Of a stretch of 64,000 nucleotides of DNA, positions 45,885 to 57,052 are shown piece after piece. The notes under the pieces were generated by a model. That model ran no database searches. It saw only the letters and a program-made list of their open reading frames with translations, and was not told the origin of the DNA. How positions within the stretch are numbered: position 1 is the first letter of the stretch; each line of letters begins with the position of its first letter. Source of the DNA: Dryas octopetala (Eukaryota > Streptophyta > Magnoliopsida > Rosales > Rosaceae); assembly GCA_963921425.1 (NCBI GenBank), contig OY992833.1, forward strand, positions 3,970,501-4,034,500, read 5' to 3'. Both the position numbers and the translations under genes were made by a program.

Positions 45885-46523
45885 GACTGTGTCATCAACT
45901 AAAAAAAATAATCATTGACTATGTATAATAACCAGGGGCATGAAAAAGTAAATTGAAACAAAGGTGTACTATTTTTTGAGAGGATCAATTGAGCAAATTT
46001 ATCGATACATATATAAAACGTAAAAAAAGGTTTTCTTACACATGCACAAAGGTTAGAGGAAAATTACTTTTTTTTTTTTTTTTACGAACAACTGTCATCC
46101 ATGCAATAAATAGTCATTGACAATAACACTTTCACAAACCAAAGAAAATTAAAATCAATCAAGCACATAATATAAAATTAAAAAGAAAATAGGGCCCATT
46201 TCATGTTAGTTCACAACAATAAAACATTTCAAATGCACACATTAATTAACAAAAACATATGAATTGGCTCGTCCGTCATGGTTCCGTTCGAACGAGCTTT
46301 AAGTGCAACGCTTGTTATAGTCCACTTGGCATTTTTAATGACGTGTCAAATTTTTGAAGGGGCAAGATGGGTTACACCCCAAATCATTTCATGCCCATAA
46401 GCCCCGCTAGTTTCCTCCTTTCTGAACACTTTCCAAGTACTTAGACAAAAAAAAAAAAAAAAATAGAGAACACTTCCCAATTAAACCTTAAAAAAAAAAA
46501 AACATTAAACTATAAAACTCCAA

Positions 46524-47642
46524 ACCATATGTTTAAATTTCAAGGGCTCTCTCTGCATATACGCAAAAACTCCAAAAGCTGTAAAAATTAAATGGACTAA
46601 TGCCTTGTTTTACTTGGAGTCAATATTACACTATTACTTAAGATACATGTAATAGGTTTATTAATAAGACATAAATCAGCAAGTCCATCTTAAATAGATT
46701 ACTTATTTGAGTTGGACTAGGAAGACTTAATTACCTAAAGGCCTTATGCTATAAACAAGGCAATGATCCAGCAAAGTCTTTATAAAGTCCTATTAGGATT
46801 GGATTTTGGAGTCCTTGATGATAGGAACTAGGAATCTATGAGTACTCTATATAAGCACAGGTCCCTGGTCACACAGCTAACACTTAGAATCAACAAGCTC
46901 TGCCCCATTGTGTGAGAGGTTAATTCATTGCTGTAATGGCTAGAAGACTTGAGCATCTTGACTGGAGGTATTTAATTTGATAGCAGTATGTCTTCATTAT
47001 GTTAGTAGTTAATTATATATTACGGTTATATGCTTATCAGTAGAATCATATTGATGTCGAGTTATACTTATATCTGTTGATTTGTATATGCTACATAATT
47101 TATGTTTTAGTTCTTACAAAAGCACCTCATATGGTCTCGACCTACCCAAAAGCTGGAGTGGCTAATTGTTGCAATGTATGTCCTGACTTATTACTGTGGT
47201 AGAAGAGCTCGGTTGACGACTGCGTGGACTAAAGTGAACCCATGGAGAAGGTTTGTAGGGTGCGAAAAGTGTAGGGTACATAAGTGAAGAGATGATTCAA
47301 TAAATTCTAGAGTTTAAATATCCAAAATGACCAACTAATTTAATAAAAGCATAAGTTTAATAACTTGGTCTGCTTTGAGATAGCAAGCTATACCAGCATT
47401 CAAACCATGACAACCTTGAAGTCAAGCACACAAGCTTAATTAACCACAAGTTTAGAAAGAGGGCAGGTAGCACAAGTTTAATAACTAAATGGCAAAAGAT
47501 CATACATAGTTTAATATAATATCCAAAATGAACACCTAATTTTAATTAATAAATCAACAATGTACATCCATAATTTTTCTATTTCATAATAACCACATCT
47601 CACATTGGCCCTAGTAGTGCATGACATGCATCCAAAATACCC
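46524..47642. other. LTR-like or non-coding sequence between the tandem array and the LINE
   Basis: Contains CTCTATATAAGCACAGG (about 46,845), a TATA box in a setting like that of a copia-type LTR, and downstream leader-like sequence. I could not find LTR limits, a primer site or a second copy. The rest (47,280-47,640) is AT-rich with no gene. Confidence 0.35.
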
Positions 47643-49085
47643 AATATTGAGAATTCACCAACACTCAAGGGTAGTCTCCAAGGAAATCTATTGAGCAGGA
47701 TTTGGCGTCATTAGTGGAGATGGATGAATATTGGCGACAGAGATCTCAAGTAACGTGGCTTAAAGAGGGGGATAAAAACACCAAGTTCTTTCATGAACAA
47801 GCAAAGGCCTGCGGTCGGAGAAATCAGGTGAAAGGCTTACTAAATGCTACAAATGACTGGATTACTGATGATGATTTAGTGGGGCATATGTTTTGTGACT
47901 ATTTTGCAGAGCTATTCTCTTGCACTAGGGGGGTTACCTTTAATCGTCTTCTCGATCTTATTGAGCCGAAGATTACTGATGCGATGAATGCGTAACTAAT
48001 CCAAACTTTTACTAGATGGGAAGTGGAGCTGGCCTTGAAGCAAGTGTATCCAACCAAAGAACTGGGTGTGGATGGCATGCCCGCCCTCTTCTATCAATCT
48101 ATTGGCATATTGTGACAGGACCGACCCCGGATTCCACCTTGAAACCCGAAGAGGTCCTGTGAGATCCAAAATCAAAGAAATCCTACCGAAAATTAGGCAG
48201 AACCTCTCCTTGTAAACCACGATCATGCTTAAAGTATGAGAAAAAAACATATGAACATGAAACTATTTCAAATCCTCAGAATGCCCAATGCATAAGAAAA
48301 AACTCGTATAATAATAAATGGGTGAGAATCTTAAAAGGAGTCATGCAGTGACCAAAAGAAACTCATCATATGCAAATCTTTTTCACAAATCAATTAACTG
48401 AAAATCATCTTTGAAAATAGTAATTTCTCAAACTGAAATTGATACTGTCAATTTATAAATAAATAATTTAAGCTGAAAACTTTCTTCTCAAACCACTCTC
48501 AATATACTGAAAATCAATAAAATTGCTCAACTGAAACCATCGTACTTAAAAACCTTTCCTGCCATAAACTCATCACTTAAAATACTTAACAACCGAAAAC
48601 ACACACCAGTCAGTTACCCATAGAATCTGTCATACACGCGCCGAGCCAAGAATCTGTCGTACGCATGCAGAGCCAAAAATTCTGTCTTACGTGCACGTAG
48701 AGCCACCCCCAAAGGGTCAAGCATCACGACACACGGCCCAAAGCCTATGTGTGTGTCGTAATGGGTCCCAAAGACCTATAAATCCGACAACCTGGAGGGT
48801 ACTGAAAGGCAATTTAAAACTATTTTTTCCATAACCAAACATAATGTCTTTTTCCACCAATAAAGAACATTTTTATAATATTTCCAAAACTTTAAATCCT
48901 CAAAACAAATGCATAAACACTAGTAAAACAGTCCTCAATAAATCACATTCAAAAACATAAAACCAATCAAATCTTTCGTCATAGACTAAAATATGAAATA
49001 ACCCATATGTATAAAAACAAGAAACTAGTTTCAACATCCAACAAGAAGAAATTTATTTGCGGTAGCATTTATAATCCAAAATTTA

Positions 49086-49377
49086 GGGCTCGTTTGGCAC
49101 TGCTTTTAAAATTGTCAAAAGCGCTTTCAAATTTGTAAAAGCACTTTTGATAGCGTTTGGCAAAAATAATTAGAAGTGCTTTTGAGTTATAAAAGCACTT
49201 CTAAGGGGTTTTTTGAGAAGCACCTGACAGGTGCTTTCTCAAGAAGCACTTTCAAATGCTTTTGCATAAATAATTTAGAAGTTTTATAAAAATTTATATG
49301 TGCTTCTTAACATAAGCGCTTCTGATAAAAGCGCTACTAAATAAAAGTGCTTCTAAGAAGCAGTGCCAAACGGGCCC
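49086..49377. mobile_element. Tourist/Harbinger MITE, 292 bp, TTA target duplication
   Basis: Ends GGGCTCGTTTGGCACTGCTT and, inverted, AAGCAGTGCCAAACGGGCCC, flanked by TTA at 49,083-49,085 and 49,378-49,380. The interior is full of AAAAGCGCTT / AAGTGCTTTT words in both senses. It lies inside copy A, which lies inside the LINE: three levels of nesting. Confidence 0.92.
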
Positions 49378-50929
49378 TTAATACCATTAATCAAATCCCA
49401 AAATCAACTTCAAAACGTTAAATATAAAATAATTGATGAGATTTCCATAAATTCTAAGAAAAACCAAAAGTCTATTTAAACCTCAAATTCTCAACTAAAA
49501 TTTCATACCCAAACTAATCACAAATTTTATAAAACATTTTAAAGAGACAAGAATTCACTCACAATTCATTAATTCTCAATAAAGCTCAAAACAACGAATA
49601 AAAATTAAATTAGGAATTTCATAAAAACGTTTATAAAATAAAGTCCACTCACAGTGAGAAGTCTAGCTCCGATCCACCACCGGATCGTCACGCGCTTGAT
49701 AGTGTCACCTATAAGCCACAAATGGGAATATAAAATTAGTCTCAACTTAACGTCAATTTAAAAGTATGTGTGTGATAGCTTAAACGTTCCTCCCAATTCA
49801 CGTTCTTCCTAACGGTTATAAATCGTTTTTCTCTAAACTAAAACACTCTCAAACCTATTCCCAAACCGTCCCGGCTCCAACCCACGACACCCATGTTCTC
49901 AGACTCAACCATAAATTCAAAAGAAACCTGCATGTGGCCTACCCTACTTGGGAGTTGTCCGAGAGTTAAATTGATTCTCGCAAAGTGTCCAATCAAGAAC
50001 CACATTAAAATTTTCGTTGACTCAAGTAGCACCCACCCATTCAAAATCATTAACCAACTCAGTTTTGGTACTCAAAATAATGCTAGATAATTGGCATGGC
50101 AGCTGGGTGGTGAGAACCATCGCCGTCGCTACTCCAAGTGGCGGTACAAACTTAAAATCCACAAATTCTCAAAATTTCTCGAACCTTTAATTTCTATTCT
50201 TCAATTAAGGGTTCCTAGGAGCGAGAATTGTTTATATTACATAAAACATCTACCAATTTCAAAATTCCAAGAGAACCCCAAAGTGGGTTCTAAATCCTAA
50301 ATCTCAATTTTTCACAAATACTCCATATTTCTTACTCCTAACATCCATTGGGTCTCCGAGGGAAGAAATTTGTCCAAATAACCACAAGAACAGCCCACCA
50401 AACTGAAAATTTAAGGCATCCCGAAATGGTATCTAACCCCCCAATTTTCAACTTCTCAAATTCTCAAAAATCATACAATTGAACCACAAAATAATGAAAG
50501 CCTACTAGGAAGGGAAGAAAACCCACCTATATTCGAAGTTGATAGTGCCGGAGTTTGGCCGGAGTCCGGCGAGACAGAGGGGCGGCAACTGTGGTTTTTC
50601 TGAGCTGTTTCTCTGTGCAGGGAAAGCTGGACCAGCGGGAGGAAGTTGGGGAGGAGGTGACCAGCGCCTGGGGAGTGGGTCAGTGGTCTAGGTCGCCGGA
50701 AAAATGGTCAGACTTGGGAGGATTTTCGGGCTGGCTATGTGCAGGGAGAAGGGAGCAAAATAGCAGAGAGAGAAAGAGAGTGCGTGCGGAGGCTGGGCTG
50801 CCAGGGGCGTCGGCGGGTGGTCTGCGCCAGCGAGAGGGGGTCGCGCGGTGGCTTTGGGTTGACAGGGAGTGGCCGGCGGCGTGACTTGCAGTGGAGGCTG
50901 GTGTGTGCGCAGGGGAGGGTGCGGGAGAA

Positions 50930-50938
<9 letters not shown>

Positions 50939-50978
<40 letters not shown>

Positions 50979-51060
50979 TGAGTGAGTGACTTAGAGAGAG
51001 AGAGAATGTGAGTTATAGAGAGAGATAGAGATGTGTGGAATATTCTAGAGAGGAAATTTG
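50939..51060. repeat. GA microsatellites in copy A
   Basis: A GAGA run at 50,939-50,976 followed by shorter GAGA and TAGAGA runs, next to GC-rich sequence. On the element's own strand this is a CT-rich leader-like tract. Confidence 0.8.
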
Positions 51061-54000
51061 CTGATTTTTTTTTTTTTTTTTTTTGGTGTTTAAAAGTCCC
51101 TAAGTAAAATATCTAAAATGCCCTTTACTATAAGACCAAAATCAAAGTCAAAATCCAAATAAAATTCGAGTCCAAACTTGGGTTAAACTTTTAAAATAAC
51201 ACGTTTATAAAATAAAACAATAATAGGTAAAATTCAAATAAATCTATTTTCGTGAAACAGATTGAGTCACCAAAAATTTCAATTTCTAGCAAAAATTTAG
51301 AAGGAAAATGTTCTCATGGTATGACAATTCAATTTCCTTTAAAGCTTTATAAAATCAAAGTTAAGTAAAAATTCAAATTTGTAGTGAAATTTTGGGTCGG
51401 GTCGTTACATATTGTGGGTGAGGAGGTATCAGATTTTATGTTGGGTGTTCTAAATGGAGAGGATATCATCAGTTGTGTTAATCACACTTTATTGACTCTG
51501 ATACCAAAACTTGATGAATGGAAAAGGGTCTCTGATTTCAGGCTTATCAGCTTATGTACTACCCTATACAAATTGGTGGCTAAGGTATTGGCGAATAGAT
51601 TGAAGAGGGTGTTGCCAGCAATTATTTCTGAAAGCCAAAGTGCCTTTGTGCTTGGGCGGCTGATCTTGGATAATGTCATGGCATCATTTGAGACCACACA
51701 TTCCATTAAGAATGCTCGGCCATCTGAGACTCCAAAAATGGCTCTCAAGCTTGATATGGGCAAGGCTTACGATCGTGTTGAGTGGGTCTTCTTGGAGGCT
51801 ATGATGCAACGTCTTGGTTTTCATCCGAGATGGATAGGGAAGATAATGGATTATGTTACCACAATGACTTTCTTAGTCCTTTGGAAGGGCACTCCTCTTG
51901 GGCATATCATTCCATAGCGTGATTTGCGGTAGGGCTGTCCTTTATCTCCTTACCTCTTCTTGTTGTGTGCCGATGGCTTCAACGGTGCCATCAATCATGC
52001 TGACAGTGAGGGGCGCATTCTAGGAGTAAGAGTGGCTACCTGTGCACCTTCCATCACTCATCTTTTTTATGCTGACGATAGTATTATTTTTTTGAACTCT
52101 ACTCCGCAAGCCAGTTGGGTTTTAAAGAACATATTACAGTTATATGATGAGGTTTCAGGTCAACAGGTAAATTTCAGTAAGTCGATGGTATGTTTCTCTC
52201 CCAATACGGACTTTTTAATCAAGACTATCATATCTCAGACTTTGGGTATCCGTATAGTTGCATGTCATGAGAAGTATTTGGGCTTCCCTACAGTTGTAGG
52301 GAGAGAAAAAAAGAAGCTATTTAAGGATGTAAAGGAATGGGTGTGGAAGCATTTAAATTGGTGGAAGGAAAAGTTGCTCTCCTGGGCTGGTAAAGAAATT
52401 CTTATGAAAGCTGTTATACAGGCGATTTCGACCTATTTCATGAGTGTCTTTTGAATACCTAAAAATGTGCGGAAGGAGCTTACCTCCATGACATGTCATT
52501 TTTGGTGGGGGAGAAAAAGGAAATGCTCGCGGTATACACTGGATTCAATGGGGAAAACTGTGTGCTTCCAAATTGGAAGGGGAACTTGGTTTTAGAGAGC
52601 TTGAGCAGTTTAATAAGGCACTTATGGCAAAACAATGCTAGTGACTTGTTACAAATCCAGATTCTTTGGTAAGCAGAATGATGTGTGGCAGATATTATCC
52701 CAATGGTACCTTTCTTTAAGTGAGTATGGGTTATCACCCCTCTCTGATATGGAGATTTTTGGTTTGGGCTCGAGAACTACTTGTGGGTGGACTGCGTTGG
52801 TGGGTGGGTAATGGTGAGTCTCTTTCGATTTACCATGATAAGTGGCTCCCCTCTCCTTCCATTTTCATAGTTCAATCTCCCCATGTTCTGCCTGATGATG
52901 CGCGTGTCTTTGACTTATTTACTCCTACTAGGTTATGGAACACCCCTCTTTTGCAGGATATGTTTATGCCTCATGAAGTTGACACTATTTTAAGTATTCC
53001 AATTGGACAACGCAACCAACCAGATCGTCTTGTTTGGCAATATATGAAAAATGGAATGTATAGTGTCAAAAGCAGATATTGGTTGGCAAGATCTGTTAGG
53101 GCATGTCTGATGAGTGTTGAAAGCTCGGAGTGGAGAGCTCGTAATCGATTTTGGAGAGGAATTTGGCAGCTGAAAGTCTTGTAAAAAATTAAGCTGTTTT
53201 TGTGGCGCAGCTGTTTGGAAATTCTTCCTAGTGGGGTTAATCTCCATCTACTCACCCTTTTGGAGAGCCCACTCTGCCCACGATGCCGGCGTTGTCCCGA
53301 AACCACTCTCCATGCTCTTTGGAAGTTCCAAGCTTCTCGAGCAGTTTGGGCGTTGTCGAGACTTTGCACTGTGAACCATATCTCCATGGATGGCAGCCTT
53401 GTGGCAGTTTGCGCAGGCTTATCTTACGACGGATGAGTTGGTTGTCTTTGCTGGGGATCTTACAATAGAAGAAATGATGAAGTTATGAACGAGCAGGTTG
53501 ACAAAGCTCAGGATGTTTATGGTCATTTAGTGCAACTAGCTGCGGAGTTTACGAAGGCAAATAAAGTACCTAGACCACCCACCAAGGTCTCTACTACTGC
53601 TTTAAGGCCTTGGGAGAAGCCTCCTCTCGGGTCGTACAAAATTATTGTGAATGGGGCTCAAAACCCTGGAAGTCGATGTCGTGGCCTGGGTGTTATCATC
53701 AGGGACAGACATGGGGACATGATTCTTGCTGCGTCGAAGCAAATTCATGGCTCTTGTACTCCAAGAAAAACTTAGTTGCAGGCAGCGGTGATGGGGCTCC
53801 AGCTTGCTGGTGATCTGGGCTTAGACAATATCATACTTGAGATGGTGCGAGTGCAATGGTTGCTAATGTGCATGAGCTGTCTGATTTTCTAGCGAAGGAT
53901 CGTGTCTTGGTTGAGGATGTTAAGCAATTGCTGGCTTCCTTCCCTTGTGCTAGCTGTCAATTTCACGGACGAGACAAGAATATGGTTGCCATTTGTTGGT

Positions 54001-54128
54001 AAAATTTGGTCTTTAACATGTTGGTTTTATGTGTTGGTGTAATGAGCCGCCACTTTGGCTCTCAGATGCTCTGTTAAACGACTTGGTTATTTGAATAAAA
54101 CATTAATTCCTTCAAAAATAATATTGAG

Positions 54129-54556
54129 TTAAGGTTCTAGCAAAACCAAATATAAAATAAAAAAATAAAAAAAAATCAAGCTAGACTAGTCTAATTGTCT
54201 ATTTCAATAAACAAACATATCCATCTTCAAAATTTGTGCTCCTTTTTCCAAAAAAAAAAAAAAACACCTTATCATAATTGTCTTCACAATTCATAACGTA
54301 CTTCTAAACCCCTATGGTAGGACCACAATCATTGGTAAGTGGGGCAAATAACTCTAATTGGGATTTCTACAACCATTCAAAGATATTTTAACATCATTTG
54401 ACATAATTGACATATTCCAGTTTTGAATATATGAACTTAATTATGCATTGGCAATCCTCTTTTTTGTTGCCCTTCTCTTATTCCTCATGGTGCTGGTTAT
54501 GGCATTTAGTAGTGTGGCTGAAGTAGAAGCAAATGGGAACCCAAGTAGGGGTGGGG
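54129..54556. other. Non-coding sequence between the LINE and LTR-type copy B
   Basis: AT-rich; no gene or repeat structure seen apart from A runs. This is presumably the older sequence into which both neighbours inserted. Confidence 0.5.
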
Positions 54557-56868
54557 CCATTTGTAACGACCCGACCTAAATTTCATTAAAAATTTAAATT
54601 TTTATTTAACTTTGGATTTAAGAAATTTTTTTTTTTAAAGTTGAATTATGGTAGCTTGAGAAAGTTTTCTTCTAATTTACTGTAGGAAATTCAAATTTTA
54701 TTTTCAATAACCTATTTTTTTCACCAAAATGAAATTGTTGGAAATTGAATTATTGTTGTTTTATTTTAAACATTATCGGGAAATTTTACGTAATTAATTG
54801 TGTTACAAATAATTGTTTTATTTGATAAATGTTTTATTTTAAAGTTGACCAAATTTTGACCAAATTGAAATATTTGGATTTTGACTTTGATTTTGGCATG
54901 GTTGGGTAGTGCTCAGCTCTACAAATGGTTCATTAATCAAAGTTACAGTTTGAGTTTTACGGACTATTAAAGTGTAGGGGAAAATTTGTCTTTTCGCACC
55001 CTAGGGATTTTCCTAGAAAGACCCAAATCAGATTTTCTCTCCACCAGTCGCGCCCCTCCCCCAATTTCTCTCCCCTCTCTTCTCTCTCACTGATCCTTAT
55101 CTCATGCGAGAACTCCACCGTTTGGCAGCCAACGCCAGTGATTTGGGACCCAAACTCTTCGTCTTCTCTTCCTCTTTCGTCTCTTAACCACCGTTCGCTC
55201 ATCCGACCACCGACTACGATGAAACGATGTCAAACAACGCCGAGACCACTCGTCAGCGATCCACCGTTTCAGGCCACGACATGGCGTAGAAACACTTGGG
55301 TTCCCTTCCTCTAGTCACGGCAAGTCTTCCCCTACCTCTCCTTCGCTTCGACGACAGCTCACAACGGCGAATCGACTACATAAAGGTCGCGGCTCCTCTG
55401 ACGAGTTTTAAACGACTCCAGCGACCTTTGGCTGTGACCCAGGTATCGATTGACTCCTCTCATAGTGCTCTTCATCTCTGTATAATCGGATTTACCCAAT
55501 TGTTCATTGTTGGAGAAATCCCAATTTGGGTCTCACGGCCACCGTGAGCTCCACCGCGGGTGGTGGCACATAAGTCATGTTTTTTGAATTTTTTTGAACC
55601 TTCCAGCCCATGTAAGGAGTTTGTTGGACTCTCTGAACTAGAAACCTTAAAATTTGTTAAAGCCCTGTGAAATCGAATCTAGGCAGCCACCGTGCGTGGT
55701 GGCTGGATCCATTTCTGATTATTTTATGTGTGTTCAGAACTCTGAAATTGTAATTGTGACGCTTTGTGATTGGGGGCAAGTTGCGATGGCTCGGAAACGC
55801 TCACTTGATCGGGAGCTGTTCAGATGTCGAATCTCAAAATTTATGCAAAATTTAGATTGTAATGATTGTTGGACAATCATCGAATGAGGTATACACTGAT
55901 TCTTGATGTTGGTTTGAGTTGTGTAGACCGGATTGGATTTGTTATGGAAAAAAATAACTTAGACCTTTGTTTGATTAGAAGGGCATTTCGGTCATTTTAC
56001 CTCGATCTTTACTCGAAATTCGTATAATTAACTTCCCAAATTATTATAGTGGGCGTGTTTTTATACTAGGTCGATGGAGCTTCATCTCTCGGCTAATTTC
56101 AGTGACGAACAAAGGAGAAATCGTGAGATGGAAACAAATCCCAAAAAGGGATTGGGCATAGCTTGGTGTATATAGGGAGTGGACTTTGTTTTGGAAGTGT
56201 TTTATGATTTGATCTATATATATTGGTTATCTTGAGTTTTATTTGAGTAAGAATGATTGTGAGTTGGGCTTTTGGTTTCCATATGATTTTTATAAAGTTA
56301 ATGATTTGTTTCATATTAAACTATATTATAATCTTTCATGAGATTTAATGATCGTATAAGTAGTTGAATTCTTGATGTGTGAATTATTTTAAATAAATAT
56401 TTGTCATATTGGGATTTGAGCTCATGGTTGCATGCATGATTTTCTTATGGATGGTTGTATGAAAAGATTTGAAAGAACTTTAAATTTATTTATTTGAGAA
56501 TTCTGTTCATGTTTAGGGATTTGAGGAATTTCATAAACTACTTCTACATTCATTTAGTAACGAGAATTAAATGATAAGCATGATTTTTGGCATCATATTT
56601 TGAGCAGTTTTATTATTAAAATTCAAGCTCCTTGGAAACGATTTTGATCAAACAGTTTTCATTGATCCGAGAATTAATGTTTGTATTTAAAGCAGCTAGT
56701 TTATTGAAAGAGCTGTATTTTCAGTTTTTATATGGGTGAGTATTTTCAGATGTAAAGCGGTTTCAAACCGCCATATTAGTACCCTTCTCCGTAGGTACAG
56801 ATTTTCTCTGTACTCGCCTGAAGATGACTCGACGGTGTATGACGAGCATTGTTAGTTATGCGTGCACG

Positions 56869-57025
56869 TATGACCAGTTATTTACCCTGCTTGTGCAATG
56901 TAGTATTTTGCACAAGTGTATGGCCAGTTTATATTTGCCCTGCCTGTACAATGCAATATTCCGTACAAGTATATGGCCAGTTTATACCCGCCCTGCCCAG
57001 TGCGATGCAGTATTCTGCACCGGGG
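56869..57025. repeat. Three tandem units of 50-54 bp within copy B
   Basis: Units start TATGACC or TATGGCC at 56,869, 56,919 and 56,972, with the beginning of a fourth at 57,026. Each contains a small palindrome (for example TTGTGCAATG...TTTTGCACAAG), so each can form a hairpin. A diverged counterpart lies in copy A at about 48,610-48,720. Confidence 0.8.
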
Positions 57026-57052
57026 TATGGCCAATTTCCCTCAGGTATTAGT

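Larger units (their letters stand above)
41303..46523. repeat. Tandem triplication of a 1.69-kb unit plus 160-bp partial fourth
   Basis: Units start with AAGATGGGTTACACCC at 41,303, 42,984, 44,677 and (partial) 46,364. They differ only in a few single bases and in poly(A)/poly(T) lengths, implying recent amplification by unequal exchange. Each unit holds a 523-bp LTR-like block, a cluster of GCATGCAGATGCATCTGCAT-type palindromes (first unit 41,650-41,760), and a stem with GGCTCGTCCG / TTCGAACGAGC (about 42,893-42,925). Short frames recur in every unit but look non-coding. Confidence 0.97.
48113..51409 (-). mobile_element. Large TG...CA unit (solo LTR or internal-less LTR element), copy A
   Basis: On the minus strand it runs TGTAACGACCCGACCC...GGTCCTGTCA with 5-bp target duplication CAATA (TATTG on the plus strand at 48,108-48,112 and 51,410-51,414). 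It splits the LINE exactly at a codon run reading Y-W-H-I-V-G-E-E. There is no polyprotein. Inside are a GA microsatellite with GC-rich leader-like sequence (50,550-51,030) and a Harbinger MITE. Same family as 54,562-61,159. A solo LTR of about 3 kb, or a LARD-like element, would fit. Confidence 0.8.
47652..54119 (+). mobile_element. L1-type LINE, 5'-truncated, interrupted by a 3.3-kb LTR-type unit
   Basis: LINE sequence occupies 47,652-48,112 and 51,415-54,119 (about 3.2 kb). In order: pre-RT ('WLKEGDKNTKFFHEQAKACG' near 47,756), reverse transcriptase (51,400-52,450, 'HTLLTLIPKLDE', 'FRLISLCTTLYKLVAKVLANR', 'MALKLDMGKAYDRVEW', catalytic YADD at 52,068-52,079), zf-RVT (52,720-53,430) and an RNase H-like end (53,600-53,840), where the usual first Asp is Asn ('IVNGAQNP'). 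Breaks include stops at about 47,994, 51,915, 52,452, 53,182 and 53,773. It ends in AATAAAACATTAATTCC and a short A-rich tail. Flanks AATATTGAG (47,643-47,651 and 54,120-54,128) are a possible target duplication. ORF1 and the endonuclease are missing, the usual 5' truncation. Confidence 0.9.

Noticed and set aside
48106-51419. 9-bp direct repeat CATATTGTG at the junctions of LTR-type copy A as a Mutator-type target duplication
   Set aside because: Copy B of the same family has only 5 bp (CCATT) with TG...CA ends. Applying those ends to copy A gives a perfect 5-bp duplication, so the extra matching bases are chance.
53105-53130. Hammerhead-like CTGATGAG...GAAA
   Set aside because: Only four bases lie between the two core boxes, too few for stem II, and the sequence is inside LINE coding region. 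Similar CTGATGAG words near 16,990 and 58,600 lack the GAAA partner.
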